Source: Simmondsia chinensis
Taxonomy: Eukaryota > Streptophyta > Magnoliopsida > Caryophyllales > Simmondsiaceae
NCBI GenBank assembly: GCA_018398585.1
Contig: JAGTTD010000009.1
Span: forward strand, 15,691,193 to 15,755,192
Length of the DNA: 64,000 nucleotides
Direction: 5' to 3'
Both the position numbers and the translations under genes were made by a program. Positions 1 through 10,063 of the stretch are shown here, piece after piece. The first letter of the stretch is position 1. Each line of letters starts with the position of its first letter. A model generated the notes under the pieces. The model ran no database searches. It had not been told where the DNA came from and worked only from the letters and a program-made list of their open reading frames with translations.

Positions 1-321
1 ATTTAACCCCCCTATCCTCAAACGATACAACTCCCCTCAAGTGCTTCGCCCTAAACAAATAATTAAAACTACGGGTCGAGGGGGATAAGCCAACTACGAA
101 GCAAGTAATTAAATACCCATAGATATTTCAAAAACCATTCCGGAAAATTAGGCCCGGACATAAAGAATACTGCCTAAAAATCCATTCAACGATGCTAGGA
201 AGAGAACATATAAATCCGGCATCCAAAGAATCCACGGTGACCGCGAGATACCCAGCTCAGGCGGATACTGGGTACAATCCTTCTCCTCGGGACTGCGCAC
301 TTCGTAATCTCTAGCAAAGTG

Positions 322-857
322 CTATTTTTCCTGGAACCGCCTCATACCCTCCCCCTTGCTAAGTCGGGAGACGAATGACTTCTGGGGGTAGGTTGAAGCT
401 GCCTCTAGAAACTTAGCCCTTAGTGCCGCCTCTTCAAAAGTCCTGGGTGGAGAAGGAGTCAGCTGAGACAGAGCCTTCACTGCCATGCCCTCTTCAACCT
501 GGGGACCCTTCTCCGGACCCACTTGGGTAGAAATCTGGGCACAAGTACGCTTAGGAGCCATTCCTTTAAACACAAAGGCACAAGAAGACAAAAAGTTAGT
601 AGAGGAAGGGCCTTACCCAATGGATGGAGTGACACCTCATCCAGAGGTTCATTAACATCTAAAACCACAAAGGGTTCTGCTGTGAAGATGAAAGAAGAGT
701 TCATCTGGCCAAACCCTTGAGGGACAGGCACACCTCCGGGGTCGAACAACAGACTAGCCTCTGTAGGCAGAGCTCCCATGGGTGAAAACATGGGATAATA
801 GGTTAATTTTTCGAGTAATTCACCCATAGCTTGTGGATTTTCGTTAGGATCCCTCAT
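322..857 (-). CDS. Hypothetical two-exon reading unit, function unknown
   Basis: Two overlapping minus-strand open frames can be joined by an intron with canonical ends. The first frame starts at an ATG at 857 and reaches a GTAAGG donor at 616-611. A CTAAC branch-like motif and a T-rich tract follow, and an AG acceptor lies at 565-564, after which the second frame continues in phase to a stop at 322. The intron would be only 53 bases, which is short for a plant. The joined product would be about 160 residues, with a Pro/Gly-rich first half and a basic C-terminus. I recognise no domain. It may instead be a broken fragment of a transposon-borne gene, because a tandem array lies just upstream. 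Confidence 0.28.
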
Positions 858-1149
858 GGAATCCACACTCCCATAATTTAAAACTCTATAAGGGGTGAAG
901 GAGAGGGGTACGAGACCCTAACTCAACTTCGAGCTAGTGAACGATAAGAAGAAAAGCCACGAGAGGGCGGTTTTCCTTAAATTTGGATGGAAATGAGGTG
1001 GGAAGTTGATGAAAGAAGAATTGGAGCCCAAAGGTTGGAAATCGTGGGAGAAGATAGCAGAGAAAGGTCACAAAAAATGAGGAATGAGAAAAAAAGTAAC
1101 GAGGGAGCCGAGCATTTATGGTGCCTGACAAATAAAGCAAGCGGTCGAG

Positions 1150-2091
1150 GGAAATTTTGACACGTGGCAGAAAGTCGAGGGCTGGGGGCTGATGGTTCTT
1201 ATGTATGATACGTCTCACCTCGGTTCGCAGCTGAAGGCAGGAGGCTGACGATTTCTATGTATGATACATCCCACCTTGGTTCACGGCTAAGGGCAGGGGG
1301 CGGGCGGTTCCTATGTATGATACATCCCACCTTGGTTCACAACTGAGGGCAAGAGGCTTACGGTTCCTTTGTATGATACGTCCCACCTCGGTTCACGGCC
1401 GAGGGCAGGGGGCTCAAGGTTCCTATGTATGATACGTCCCACCTTGGTTCACGACTAAGGGAAGGGGGCTGTGGTTTCTATGCATGATACATCCCACCTC
1501 GGTTCACAGCCGAGGGCAGGGGCTGACGATTTAAATGTATGATATGTCCCACCTCGGTTCACGGATGAAGGCAAGGGGCTGACGGTTTCTATGTATGACA
1601 CGTCCCACCTCGGTTCAAGGCTAAGGGCAGGGGAGCTGACGATTCCTATGTATGATACGTCCCACCTCGGTTCACGGCTGAGGGCAGGGGGCTGAAGGTT
1701 TCTATGTATGGCATGTCCTACCCTGGTTCACGGCTGAGGGCAGGGGGCTGGCGGTTCCTATGTACGATACGTTCCACCTCAGTTCATGGCTAAGGGCAGG
1801 GGGCTGAAGGTTTCTATGTATGACACGTCCCGCCTTGGTTCACGGCCTAGGGCAGGGGGCTGACAGTTCTTATGTATGATATATCCCACCTTGATTCACG
1901 GCTGAGGGCAGGGGGCTGACGGTTTCTATGTATGACACATTCCACCTCGGTTCATGACCGAGGGCAGGGAGCTAACGGTTCCTATGTGTGATACATCCCA
2001 CCTCAATTCACGGCAGAGGGCAGGGGGTTGATGGTTTCTATGTATAACATGTTCCATCTCAGCTCGCGGCTGAAGGTGGGGGCCTAAAGGT
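1150..2091. repeat. 59-60 bp tandem array, about 16 copies
   Basis: The unit contains the core TATGTATGATACGTCCCACC, then CTCGGTTCACGGC and GAGGGCAGGGGGCTGACGG. Its starts recur every 59-60 bases from the first clear copy near 1190 to a last diverged copy ending near 2091; a weak copy begins near 1150. Copies differ by scattered substitutions, with no obvious higher-order pattern. Open frames crossing the block (for example on the minus strand at 1926-2267) are translations of the repeat and are not listed as genes. Such minisatellites are common in LTRs and untranslated regions of large plant retrotransposons, but no LTR was delimited here. Confidence 0.9.
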
Positions 2092-2644
2092 TCATCACAC
2101 ATATCATGCTTCACCATTAAGAGACACAGGTTAGCAAGAATCTGTAAATCAATAATGAGCAACCAGAAGATAACATAAGATAATACAACAGTTTTAATAC
2201 AAACAGCCCTTTGGAGGCAAAAGTACAAGTATATGCGGCATAGCAAGAGAAACAGTGAGAGTAGCACAAAAGTACAAACATAAGGCCTACTGATCTATTA
2301 AAAGATATAACAAAAGCTATTTAGTTATAGAAGCTACACCACCCTCGGTCAGAAAGACCGTGAGGAGCCAAGGGCTCTTCACTACAACGAAATAGTGATC
2401 TAAAGTAAGGGAGCAACGGTGTCTAGATATCACAACCGTGGTTGCCCAAGAGCAGGGTACGACCCCTTGAATTCCTGTGAAGAGGACAGCGGTATATCTA
2501 ATCTGCGGTAGTAAAAATAAGATAATCTCAAAACACAGTAAAACTAGTGATATCCGGGTTCCACATAACCCCCGACCAAGGCAAACGGATGAACAAACTA
2601 TAACGCTTTACCCAAGAAGATGGATCCCTCAGATCAGACTAGGT
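2092..2644. other. Intergenic, nothing recognised
   Basis: This is unique-looking sequence between the tandem array and the F-box pseudogene. I see no convincing ORF, RNA gene or repeat. Confidence 0.5.
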
Positions 2645-3506
2645 TCACATGGTAAACACCGAGCTGCGTAGAGTTATCAGGTACAAAGTAGGCGGTCTGG
2701 TAGAAGTTTCCAGCCACTTTATGATCTTGGCATAATGGCTAGGGAGCAAATTCTCACAAATTGACCCGGGAAAGGGTATCCTCAATACAACGCCTGATCC
2801 CATGCACCAGCGCAATAAATACAGTTGGTCAAAAGCACTGGTAAGATACCGCCCCCAATCTGATAAGAAGAACAACTCCCTGTTACACGTGCTCTACAAA
2901 GAATACATTCCTAGGTCTAACATCAATAGCAGCATGGCAAACCCACTCCCCTTCCCACGAGTATATGTGATACTCATTTGTCCAATAACGGGCGCTAATA
3001 GGATACTCCAAGTCCAAAGCAAAAAGAAACAAGTAAAACCCAAAGCGAGAAGCCACGTTAGAACACCCAAACACCAAATTTAGTGGGTAATCCTGAGAAA
3101 TCTCCTCAGGGAGCTTTATTGGCTGGCCTAAACACAATGCTGGATTACACACCAACAACTGGGGAATATCATAAGGATTAAAGTCCCAGCACAACACTAG
3201 GCCTCCGCTAGAACCAACAACCCGCATGTTCTCTGCAAGTATCTCGGCTAAATCAGGCTGCATGAAGGAAGAAAAGTCCCTCGAAGAGGAAAACATTTCT
3301 AAATTATACCATGCAAGGTCAATATTAGGCTGAAGCAAGAAACCATTCACATGACGGTCAAGAGCTCGAAACGATTGTTGTTTACCAAAACTGGGCTCCG
3401 ATAACAAGCCTAAATATGCTCGGGAAGCAAAAGCAAATTTTAAAAGAGACTTAATTGGAAGCCAGGAAAATATTTCGTAGCTTATGTCATCCACATAAGG
3501 CTCCAT
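2645..3506 (-). pseudogene. F-box protein pseudogene
   Basis: The frame starts at an ATG (3506-3504). Residues about 5-35 form an F-box (DDISYEIFSWLPIKSLLKF..LLSEPSF), the motif by which plant F-box proteins dock on SKP1-type adaptors in SCF ubiquitin ligases. The following region resembles the substrate-binding beta-propeller type of plant F-box proteins, with GGLVLCWDF and VCNPALCLGQPIKLP. The frame ends after 207 codons with TAA at about 2885, and a second in-frame TGA follows about 17 codons later. Related-looking coding sequence then continues in another frame to about 2645. Two stops and a shift make it a pseudogene. Plants carry hundreds of such genes, so the specific family is not assignable. 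Confidence 0.7.
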
Positions 3507-4129
3507 TTCTCATAGATGCAAATGAAAGAGCTCCTCCCCATAATTTATAAGATAGGACACGCACTTCAAGGCTAAAGAAGATTCCTTTAGACTCAAGTGC
3601 GGGGCTAATATTGTGGGGACAAAGACAAGCTGCACGAAAATCAAGAAGTCCACCGTGGTAGGACAAACAGCACTAACCCCAGCAGTAGCCAACCAATGCC
3701 AATAGCAGGCAACCAGCGGTAAGCTAACGGTACAGAGATAAGCACCCCATCAGAAACCGCCTACGTGAACTCTCAGCCGCGGTCCGCGAACCACGGAACC
3801 CCACACCTACCTACCTGTTATACGACCACGCCACCTACTGGTATCAAAGCCACCTGTAATGACTGACCCACTCGATAGTGTAACAAGGACCGCCGAGAAA
3901 GTATCCATATAGGGAAAAGCCAAGCTTATCCATGATTGCCGGTCAAACCTACCGGAAGCAAAAGTCAAAGCCTCAACTCTTACAAATATAGGGCCATGCC
4001 CCTTCAAATAGGGCAATGAAGGGAGAGAAATGAAAAAACAAGAAAGAAGAAAAGAAAAGAGGAGGAAAGAATGCAAGGGCTTTGAGCGCAGCCCTTTCTT
4101 CACGAACCCACCCAACAAATCCATCTAGT
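3507..4129. other. Intergenic, nothing recognised
   Basis: There are only short minus-strand open frames without recognisable motifs. The region lies between the F-box pseudogene and the truncated 3' end of the Ty3/gypsy relic. Confidence 0.45.
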
Positions 4130-4199
4130 CTTGTTTTGGGCAAGTAAACAAGATGAGAAAGGCCCACCGACCTAGGCGACCTGCTCAATTTGTTCTGAA

Positions 4200-4720
4200 A
4201 CACTTAGGTTTGTCAAAACCGCCCTAAGATGCTCTAGATGCTCCTCCTTGTTTGGACCATAGATCAAAATATCATCAGTAAAATACTACCAATTGTTCGA
4301 TAAAGGGACATAGTACCTAGTTCATGAACCTCATAAACATACTAGGTGCATTAGATAGCCCAAATGACATCACGAGCCACTCATACAAGCCTTGTCGGGT
4401 TTTCAAGGTAGTCTTCCACTCATCACCTAGCGAGATACGGATTTGAGGGTATTTGCTCTTCAACTCTAACTTGTTAAACACCTTCAAATTTTGTAGTTGA
4501 TCGAATAAATCATTTAATCTTGAAATAGGAAATCGGTAACGTACCATGATCTTGTTGATGGCTCTGCTGTCAATGCATCCACTAAGTTCCATCCTTTTTT
4601 TGCATCAAAAGAGCCGGAACTCACAGTGACTCAAGCTCTCCTGAATAAATCCCCTAGTGAGTAATTCCTCAACTTGGCACCTAAGTTCCTCATGTTTCGT
4701 AGGACACATTTAGTAATGCA
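4200..4720 (-). pseudogene. Ty3/gypsy reverse transcriptase fragment
   Basis: The open part (4592-4317) reads [20 protein letters not shown], then [12 protein letters not shown], then [18 protein letters not shown], the RT fingers and palm of plant Ty3 elements. Upstream (4720-4600) a shifted frame shows the usual EELR.QVEELLTRGFIQESLS segment. Downstream a stop follows FMN, and the codons for the catalytic FDDILIYG motif at about 4285-4255 are in a different frame, consistent with a one-base insertion just before them. It cannot encode an active enzyme. Confidence 0.8.
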
Positions 4721-4871
4721 GTATATTCGATGAGGTAGCTCCCAGCATCAGATCTATCTAATGCTGAATGTCCCTCAATGGCAGTAGAGTATTCGGCCAC
4801 TTTTCCAAGAAGACATCAACAAAATCATTCAACAAATCATCTAATTCCCTCGGTACCTTTCCCTATTCCGC

Positions 4872-5330
4872 CTAGCACTCCTTGCTAATTAATACAAACA
4901 CTACTTTGTTCTCGTCAACTTCTTCGGCGAACGTAGCCCTGGTTTGTAGATTTGGGTTTTCATCTAACACTGAACGTGGCGCTTCGTCCTTCTTGGGCAA
5001 CAAGACTATCTTTGTGCCCTCAAACACAAAGCTATAGGTGTTCCGCCTTCCGTCATGGGTGATGCCTTTGTCAAATTGCGATTCTAGTCCAAGCAACAGG
5101 TAGCACACATCCATGGTAACCACATCACACCATACCCTATCCTAATATTCTGCCCCAATCGAAAAGTTAACCAAACAATGTTTAGATATAGTTAGCTGGT
5201 TTCCTTTCTTGAGCCAAGACAACTTGCATAGGTTTGGATGATCCTCCGTCTTCAACCCCAACTTCTTGACTGCTTCCTCAGAGATAACATTCTCACAGCT
5301 CCCAAATTGATGACTCGGCGGCATACTTTC
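4872..5330 (-). pseudogene. Ty3/gypsy retropepsin-like fragment
   Basis: Two pieces together cover the aspartic-protease region. The segment 5324-5142 contains GSCENVISEEAVKKLGLKTE and a SWLKKGNQLTISKHCLV strand. The segment 5123-4872 contains VTMDVCYLLLG (the usual CDVV.MDACHLLLGRPW site), then KGITHDGRRNTYSFVFEG. A frameshift immediately before GSCEN and a stop between the two pieces break the frame. The family cleaves Gag-Pol in virus-like particles; this copy is inactive. Confidence 0.7.
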
Positions 5331-5346
5331 CCGCCAATATTGTAGG

Positions 5347-6390
5347 TCATCTGGAAGATGTTATTCCTAAGCTAATCATCCCCTTCTTCTTCTTTAGCGT
5401 GAAGTAGACTCGCCTGACTATTGATAGGTGGTCTTCATCACCAGCAACTTCTTCTTCGCCCCTTTGTGCCAACTCATCTTGAGCTTCATCCTCAACTGAC
5501 TTGCCATGTATAGTATGAAGACCCCCAATATATAGCCCTTTACCGGGTCGATTGCCCTTCTGACCCTCGATGACATTGTGACCCAATTCGCCACACTTGA
5601 AGCAACAGGTTTTTGAACTATAAACTGGTCCCGGGTTATTCAGCCTAAGAGGGTTGGTGACAACCACTCTCCCTACTTGTCCCTGTACAACCGTGTTGGA
5701 TGAAGGTCGTATCTGATCATGCCCATTATTCTGGATGTTCCAAGTACGGCTAGTCTGATGTCGTTTCTGTTTCTTTTCAACGTGCAAATCCCACTAGCTT
5801 ACCTCCGACACAAAGAAGATACCAAACATGTTTAGCATTTCTTGGATCGATTCCTGCAATCCGCCAACTGCTCCTTTAATTTCACCAAGTCATTCCTGGC
5901 GACTAATGCATAGAACTTCATCGTGTAGTCCTCCATAGAGCGAGCACCCTGAAATAAATTCTAAAGACATTGGAACATAATCCTTGGGTTATTATGGGAA
6001 GGAAGGAGCTATGCATGTGCCTCTTCATCTTCTCCCAAGTCTCAATTTAGTCTTTCCCTGCCTAAGCCAGGTGTGCTTCAATTGCTGGGACCAGGCAGCT
6101 GCTCTACCCCCTAACCGTGTAGCCACCGACGATGCTTGTGTGTACTCTGTAACTTCCTTGAATTCGAGCACCTCTTCTACTGAAGCCACCCAATCCTAGA
6201 ACTCCTCAGAGTGTCTCCCACCGATGAACTCCGCAATCTCAATTCGAAGTCCGGATTCCCATCGCCATTTTTATGAGCAATTAAAAATGCCAGAATGTGG
6301 TCGTTCCCTCTTGATATTTCGTCCTTGATTCCCAACCCTCTAAAACAGGTTGTTTAAGCTTCCTTCAAATTCGTCCTCATCTCCCATGTT
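5347..6390 (-). pseudogene. Ty3/gypsy gag with zinc-knuckle remnant
   Basis: Reading 6390 to 5788 on the minus strand gives the gag core, with GRAAAWSQQLKHTWLRQGKTK around 6110-6045 and then a DYTTKFYALVARNDL..LKEQLADC segment, in broken frames. The open frame 5787-5347 carries CFKCGELGH, which keeps three of the four CCHC ligands; the last Cys is not where expected. An acidic EEEVAGDEDHLS stretch follows before the protease. This is typical Ty3/gypsy nucleocapsid architecture, decayed. Confidence 0.7.
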
Positions 6391-6580
6391 TGGTGCTGGT
6401 TAAGTCAAAGACGTTTCATTGGGCATCGCACTCAATCGCTCCAAAAATAGCTCCATATGTTGGAATCTCTTTTTTGTCTCCTCGGGCTTCCTATCCAACT
6501 GACGTAGATGGTCTTTCTTATACACGTCTCCGACAGCGGGGTACCTCTGTTGCCCACGGTCCATCACAGGAAATATTCTA

Positions 6581-6595
6581 ACCTCTCATACCAAG
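6581..6595 (-). promoter_or_regulatory. Primer-binding-site-like sequence
   Basis: On the minus strand, TTGGTATGAGAG directly follows an LTR-like end CTGCATCA (boundary at 6596). It resembles TGGTATCAGAGC, the initiator-Met tRNA primer site of plant LTR elements, with two changes. It fixes the 5' end of the internal region of the gypsy relic. Confidence 0.5.
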
Positions 6596-6890
6596 TGATG
6601 CAGTATCAAAAAGATAATTGATTGTGAATGGAATGATTCAACAACCTTCCTTTAAATTTCTATTGCAAAAGCTATTAAGAAACAACGAGAATAATCTTAA
6701 TCTCAATTCTCTCACTAGAGAATTAGAAAAGAACAAAATAATTGAGAAAATTCAAAATATCAAAACTGAATAAAAAACCAGATTATAGAAGAACTGATTC
6801 TATATAATTGAGCCTAATGATTATATCAATGTTAACACGATAATAGAATCAAGAGATGCCATCTTTAACGAGAATCGGTTTACCTCTATC
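6596..6890 (-). repeat. 5' LTR remnant of the gypsy relic
   Basis: On the minus strand this AT-rich block ends in CTGCATCA immediately before the primer-binding-like site. Its start is not visible because copia gag sequence begins at about 6890, so only the downstream part of the LTR remains. Confidence 0.45.
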
Positions 6891-6891
6891 C

Positions 6892-7419
6892 CTAGACCAA
6901 GGGACTAGGCACCGATTGAAAATGACACACCAGTGTCGTATGGTGATGGTGATCATCCATATTCATGCTATGTTGTTTAAAATTATTTAAAATTCTTTCA
7001 ATTTCATGGAATTGCTCCATGATCGGACGTTCATCAACTATCTTGTAATTATTAAGCTGACTAACTAAAAATTTCTTACTTGTGGTGTCCTCCGCCATGT
7101 AGCGTGCCTCAAGAGCGTCCCACAACTCTGTTGTAGTAGAAACGTTGGAGTAAATGTCGAAGAGGGCATCCGTCATCCCATTGAGAATCTGCCCTTTACA
7201 AATTTAATCATCATTCTCCCATTTCAACCGGGCTCGTTGCTCAGCTAGCATCTCCTCCTCTGCAGTAGCGAGAGCCGGGAATGGTGTATTCAGGACATAC
7301 ACCACATTCAGGGTAGTGATTAGGAAGTGCATCTCCCTTTTCCTATTGTGAAAATTACTGCCATCAAAATGGTCCAACTTCACAAAATTCACTGTCATCT
7401 CCCTTAGTGACGACGCCAT
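6892..7419 (-). pseudogene. Ty1/copia gag fragment (UBN2-type)
   Basis: From an ATG at 7419 the frame reads FVKLDHFDGSNFHNRKREM, matching the start of plant copia gag (F.KL..FDG.NF..WK). It runs through AEQRARLKWENDD to one in-frame TAA at about 7206. Beyond the stop the same frame resumes as ICKGQILNGMTDALFDIYSN, then TTTELWDALEARYMAEDTTS and NNYKIVDERPIMEQFHEIER, the UBN2-type gag core. The alignment to the family ends near 6960 in a His-rich out-of-family tail, where the element was truncated against the gypsy LTR. A single nonsense change plus truncation explain its decay. Confidence 0.8.
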
Positions 7420-7460
7420 ATCAAACCAAGATCACAATACAAGAAAATAAGCCTTAAGAT

Positions 7461-8072
7461 TGTTGGAGTAAACATTTTAAATTGCAAGTAACTGGTAACC
7501 AAGAGATCTATAGGTTTCGAGGCGTGTGAACACTTTTCTTAAGACTTATTTCAATGTAGGAAATAGTCTCAGGGATGCAACGATAACCAAAATGGATGAA
7601 GGAGAAAGTATGTATGAGGAGAGATAGAAGAGACAATGAGAATGATGTTTTTCACAAGAACAAAATCCCAATTCTTACAAGTGCATTCACTTTCTATATG
7701 TTCATCGTCCAAACAAGTAAAGATCAAGGGGATATATATAGAAAAATTGTGAAAAGAGATGTCCCAAAACACAACCCTAAAAGAGGCGCCAAAAGCCGGA
7801 AGTTATCGCGCAAAAATCAGTTAAAAAACTGTATTGCGTGTCGACACACAACTCTGCACCGTGCGTTCTATAAGTTTGTGTGTCGACACACGGGCTCTGT
7901 GTGTCGACACACACCTCTGCAGCACTATTCTGTAGGATTGTGTGTCAACACACGAGCCCTGTGTATCGACACACATCCCAATACACATTAAAATACTTAG
8001 AATAAACTTTGAGACCAACTTTAAACACTTCATTCATAATTCTTATTGTCTTATATTGAAAATACATCAACA
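7461..8072 (-). repeat. Copia 5' LTR, 612 bp
   Basis: The block runs from TGTTGG at 7461 to ATCAACA at 8072, so it has the inverted TGTTG/CAACA termini of LTRs. It lies directly upstream (minus strand) of the copia gag start. A TATA box (CTATATATATCC on the minus strand, 7731-7742) sits inside it. Upstream of the TATA box, in the U3 part, is a set of phased palindromes (separate entry). The partner 3' LTR is not in the window, so no target duplication can be checked. Confidence 0.6.
7838..7975. promoter_or_regulatory. Five phased TGTGTCGACACA palindromes
   Basis: Five near-identical palindromes centred on TCGA occur at 7838-7847, 7878-7891, 7898-7913, 7940-7953 and 7960-7975. The cores read GTGTCGACAC or GTGTGTCGACACAC, with one CG-to-CA change in the fourth and one T-to-A change in the fifth. 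Centre-to-centre distances are 42, 21, 41 and 21 bases, so the set is a tandem of 62-63 bp double units with helical phasing. They lie about 100-245 bases upstream of the LTR TATA box, in the position where LTR enhancers sit. A regulatory function is inferred. Confidence 0.6.
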
Positions 8073-8080
8073 TCACAAAA

Positions 8081-8153
8081 GGGGCTATAGCTCATATGGA
8101 AGTGAGTCCCTTTGCAATTGTGTGGCGCGGGGTTCAATTCCCCTTATTGTGTT
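8081..8153 (+). other. tRNA-Ala-like sequence or SINE head
   Basis: The sequence starts GGGGCTATAGCTCATATGG (box A-like), has a TTTGCAA anticodon-loop-like stretch and a box B-like GGGGTTCAATTCCCC. The T arm is a good hairpin, but the 3' acceptor strand (TTATTGT) does not pair with GGGGCTA and the D arm is poor. It is therefore a tRNA-derived sequence with a pol III promoter layout, such as a SINE head or a tRNA pseudogene, rather than a working tRNA. No target duplication was found. Confidence 0.45.
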
Positions 8154-9067
8154 TCTCTGGTTTGAAATAAAAGTATGAAAATAAGTGTCTCTTTTGAAAT
8201 AGAAGTAAAAGTAAAATGAAATTTTTTTCAAAAAATAGTTCTATTGAAAAAAGGTGCTTATAAAAAAATAGTTCAATTGCAATTTTGATCATATAGACCC
8301 TTAAAATATGTAATAAAAAGTTAATATCTTATAAAAATATGTTGAAGTCTGCTTAGGTCATATGCATACATATATGAAGGATAAGAGATCGCTTGTTATT
8401 TGTGCTCAAAAAAAAAAAAAAAAAAAGATCACTTGTTATATGACTTTGTTTTTATTTTTTTCTTTCCCATTTTTTCTAGGTTTTTTGGAAGGGGTTGGTT
8501 TTCCAAACACTAGAGACAACATCAGTAGCTCTGTTTCGAGATAAATTTGAGTTATTTATCCTATATGTTCCTGTATACTACCACCTACTGGATTAATTTA
8601 ATTTTATATAACTTGTATTATAAATTAAAATAAAATTGCTATTCAATTAATAAAAAACATTTTATAGTCGAGTTATGGTGGATAAGTTGTTGGAAAATAT
8701 GGTGTAAATACTTCTTATATTGATTACTCTTATAAGATAATTACTTATAATACGTACACATAGTGTATACTTGAACTGTATATTTTTTGTCGATAGCATT
8801 GTTGTACGACTATGTATGTCATACAATAATAATGAAAAGTTGAGCAAGTAAAATGTCAAGGTGAAGAGGTCATAAATTCTTTTACGAGAATTAGCGAGAG
8901 AACTCACGAAATAAAAGCCGGCATTCTGTAAATACATGACCAGAAAGTCAATACACCAAGGCCTGAACAAAATCCCTAATTAAGGAAGATCACGCTAATT
9001 TTAATCAATAATTTAAATCTAAAAAAATCACTTTAATTTAAACTAGTAATTCGAAATGTGCATATCC
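8154..9067. other. AT-rich intergenic sequence
   Basis: No gene is recognised. The block includes a 19-base A run at 8408-8426 and otherwise AT-rich sequence. Confidence 0.5.
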
Positions 9068-10063
9068 TAAGGCTATGTTTGGCACGTGGAATTGGAATTA
9101 GATTGTGGAGTTGTAATTCCAATTCCTAGTCCGATGGAACTGGAATTCTTTTGGAATTAAAATTCTATTATTTGGTTCATTAAGGAATTGAAGGTCGGAA
9201 TTATAATTCCATAATGATTCGAGTCATCACGGGTTTCTGCTCAATCAAGTTGGAGTATTTCAAGTTTTTAAATTAGCTACGATTGGATTTTGGTCGAAAT
9301 GGTTCACGTTGATTTCAAGTTATTATGGACGGAACGATTCAATTCGAGTTTGAGTTTCGTTGGATCGTGTATCGCGTCGGATCATTTGGTGCTCAACTTA
9401 TCTCAGATTTTCCATTATCTTTTCAAGATTCAGGCTAGACTTAATTTGGTTTGAGTTGATTTAGGTCATTTCGAGCCCGAATCATCTTAATTTTGGCACA
9501 AACGGGTTGCATCATTTCAAATTTTGAGTCATCTTAGGCTGAGTTTGAGATGAGTTGGGTCATTTTAGGTTTGGGTTATATTAAGTGTTGGCTTAATTTG
9601 GTCAGTTCATTTCCTTTTTGGCTCAACTTCTTTACATTACATTCAAGTCAAGTTATTCCATTTTTTGGATTTGAATCATCTCAAGTTTCGAGTCAATCAG
9701 GTTGGGTTACTTCAAACTTTAGGTTAAGTTGGTTTCGGTCATTACAAGTTCAAGTCATTCAAGTTGGGTAATTTCAAGATTCGGATTAAATTTTAGGATG
9801 TTTAATTCTTTCGATTTGAGTCATCTTAGGTTTGGATAATCATGTAGGGTCATTTTGGATTTTAAATCAATGGAATTAATATGAAATTACAATTTTAATT
9901 AAATTATGATTTTTAGTTAAAAATATTATTCCATGAAATTAGGTAGTAAAATTATAATTTTAATTTTACTAGATAAAACAAATAATAAAATTAAAATTAT
10001 GGACCCCAATTCCAATCTCAACCCAATTACATACACCAATTCCATATTCCGAACATAACTTAA
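9068..10063. mobile_element. Inverted-repeat element, possible non-autonomous DNA transposon
   Basis: The left end TAAGGCTATGTTTGGCACG followed by TGGAATTGG is matched on the opposite strand at the right end by TTAAGTTATGTTCGGAATA followed by TGGAATTGG, giving imperfect termini of about 28 bases. Both flanks also carry repeated GGAATT/AATTCC motifs. No transposase ORF is seen. The interior is mostly the degenerate direct repeat listed separately. A clear target duplication is not visible, because the TAA/TTA at the edges is itself inverted. Superfamily unassigned. Confidence 0.4.
9220..9860 (+). repeat. Degenerate TCATTTCAAGTTCGAGTT-type repeat
   Basis: About 640 bases are built from irregular direct repeats of short phrases such as GAGTTGGGTCATTTTAGG, TCATCTCAAGTTTCGAGTC and GGTCATTACAAGTTCAAGTC. 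Unit lengths vary (roughly 20-40 bases), so it is a degenerate minisatellite inside the inverted-repeat element. ORFs through it are by-products. Confidence 0.6.

Larger units (their letters stand above)
4130..6890 (-). mobile_element. Ty3/gypsy retrotransposon relic, 3'-truncated
   Basis: Read on the minus strand the order is LTR remnant (6890-6596), primer-binding-like site, gag, zinc knuckle, protease and reverse transcriptase, which is Ty3/gypsy order. The relic stops just after the RT active-site region near 4130, so RNase H, integrase and the 3' LTR are absent. Frames are broken several times. At its upstream end the LTR remnant abuts a copia gag fragment at about 6890, so one element was truncated by, or recombined with, the other. 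The RT wording ([29 protein letters not shown]) matches common plant Ty3 elements; the lineage is not resolved. Confidence 0.8.

Noticed and set aside
1926..2267. 113-codon minus-strand ORF
   Set aside because: Half of it is the 59-bp tandem repeat and the rest has no family match.
6950..6964. Run of four His codons at the end of the copia gag fragment
   Set aside because: A local CAT/CAC repeat beyond the point where family similarity ends; not a metal site.
7596..8033. Cys/Thr/His-rich ORFs (CRHT, VSTH, CVDTQ repeats)
   Set aside because: Translations of the TGTGTCGACACA palindrome set inside a copia LTR.
8081..8153. Functional tRNA-Ala gene
   Set aside because: The acceptor stem does not pair and the D arm is poor; only the pol III box layout is preserved.
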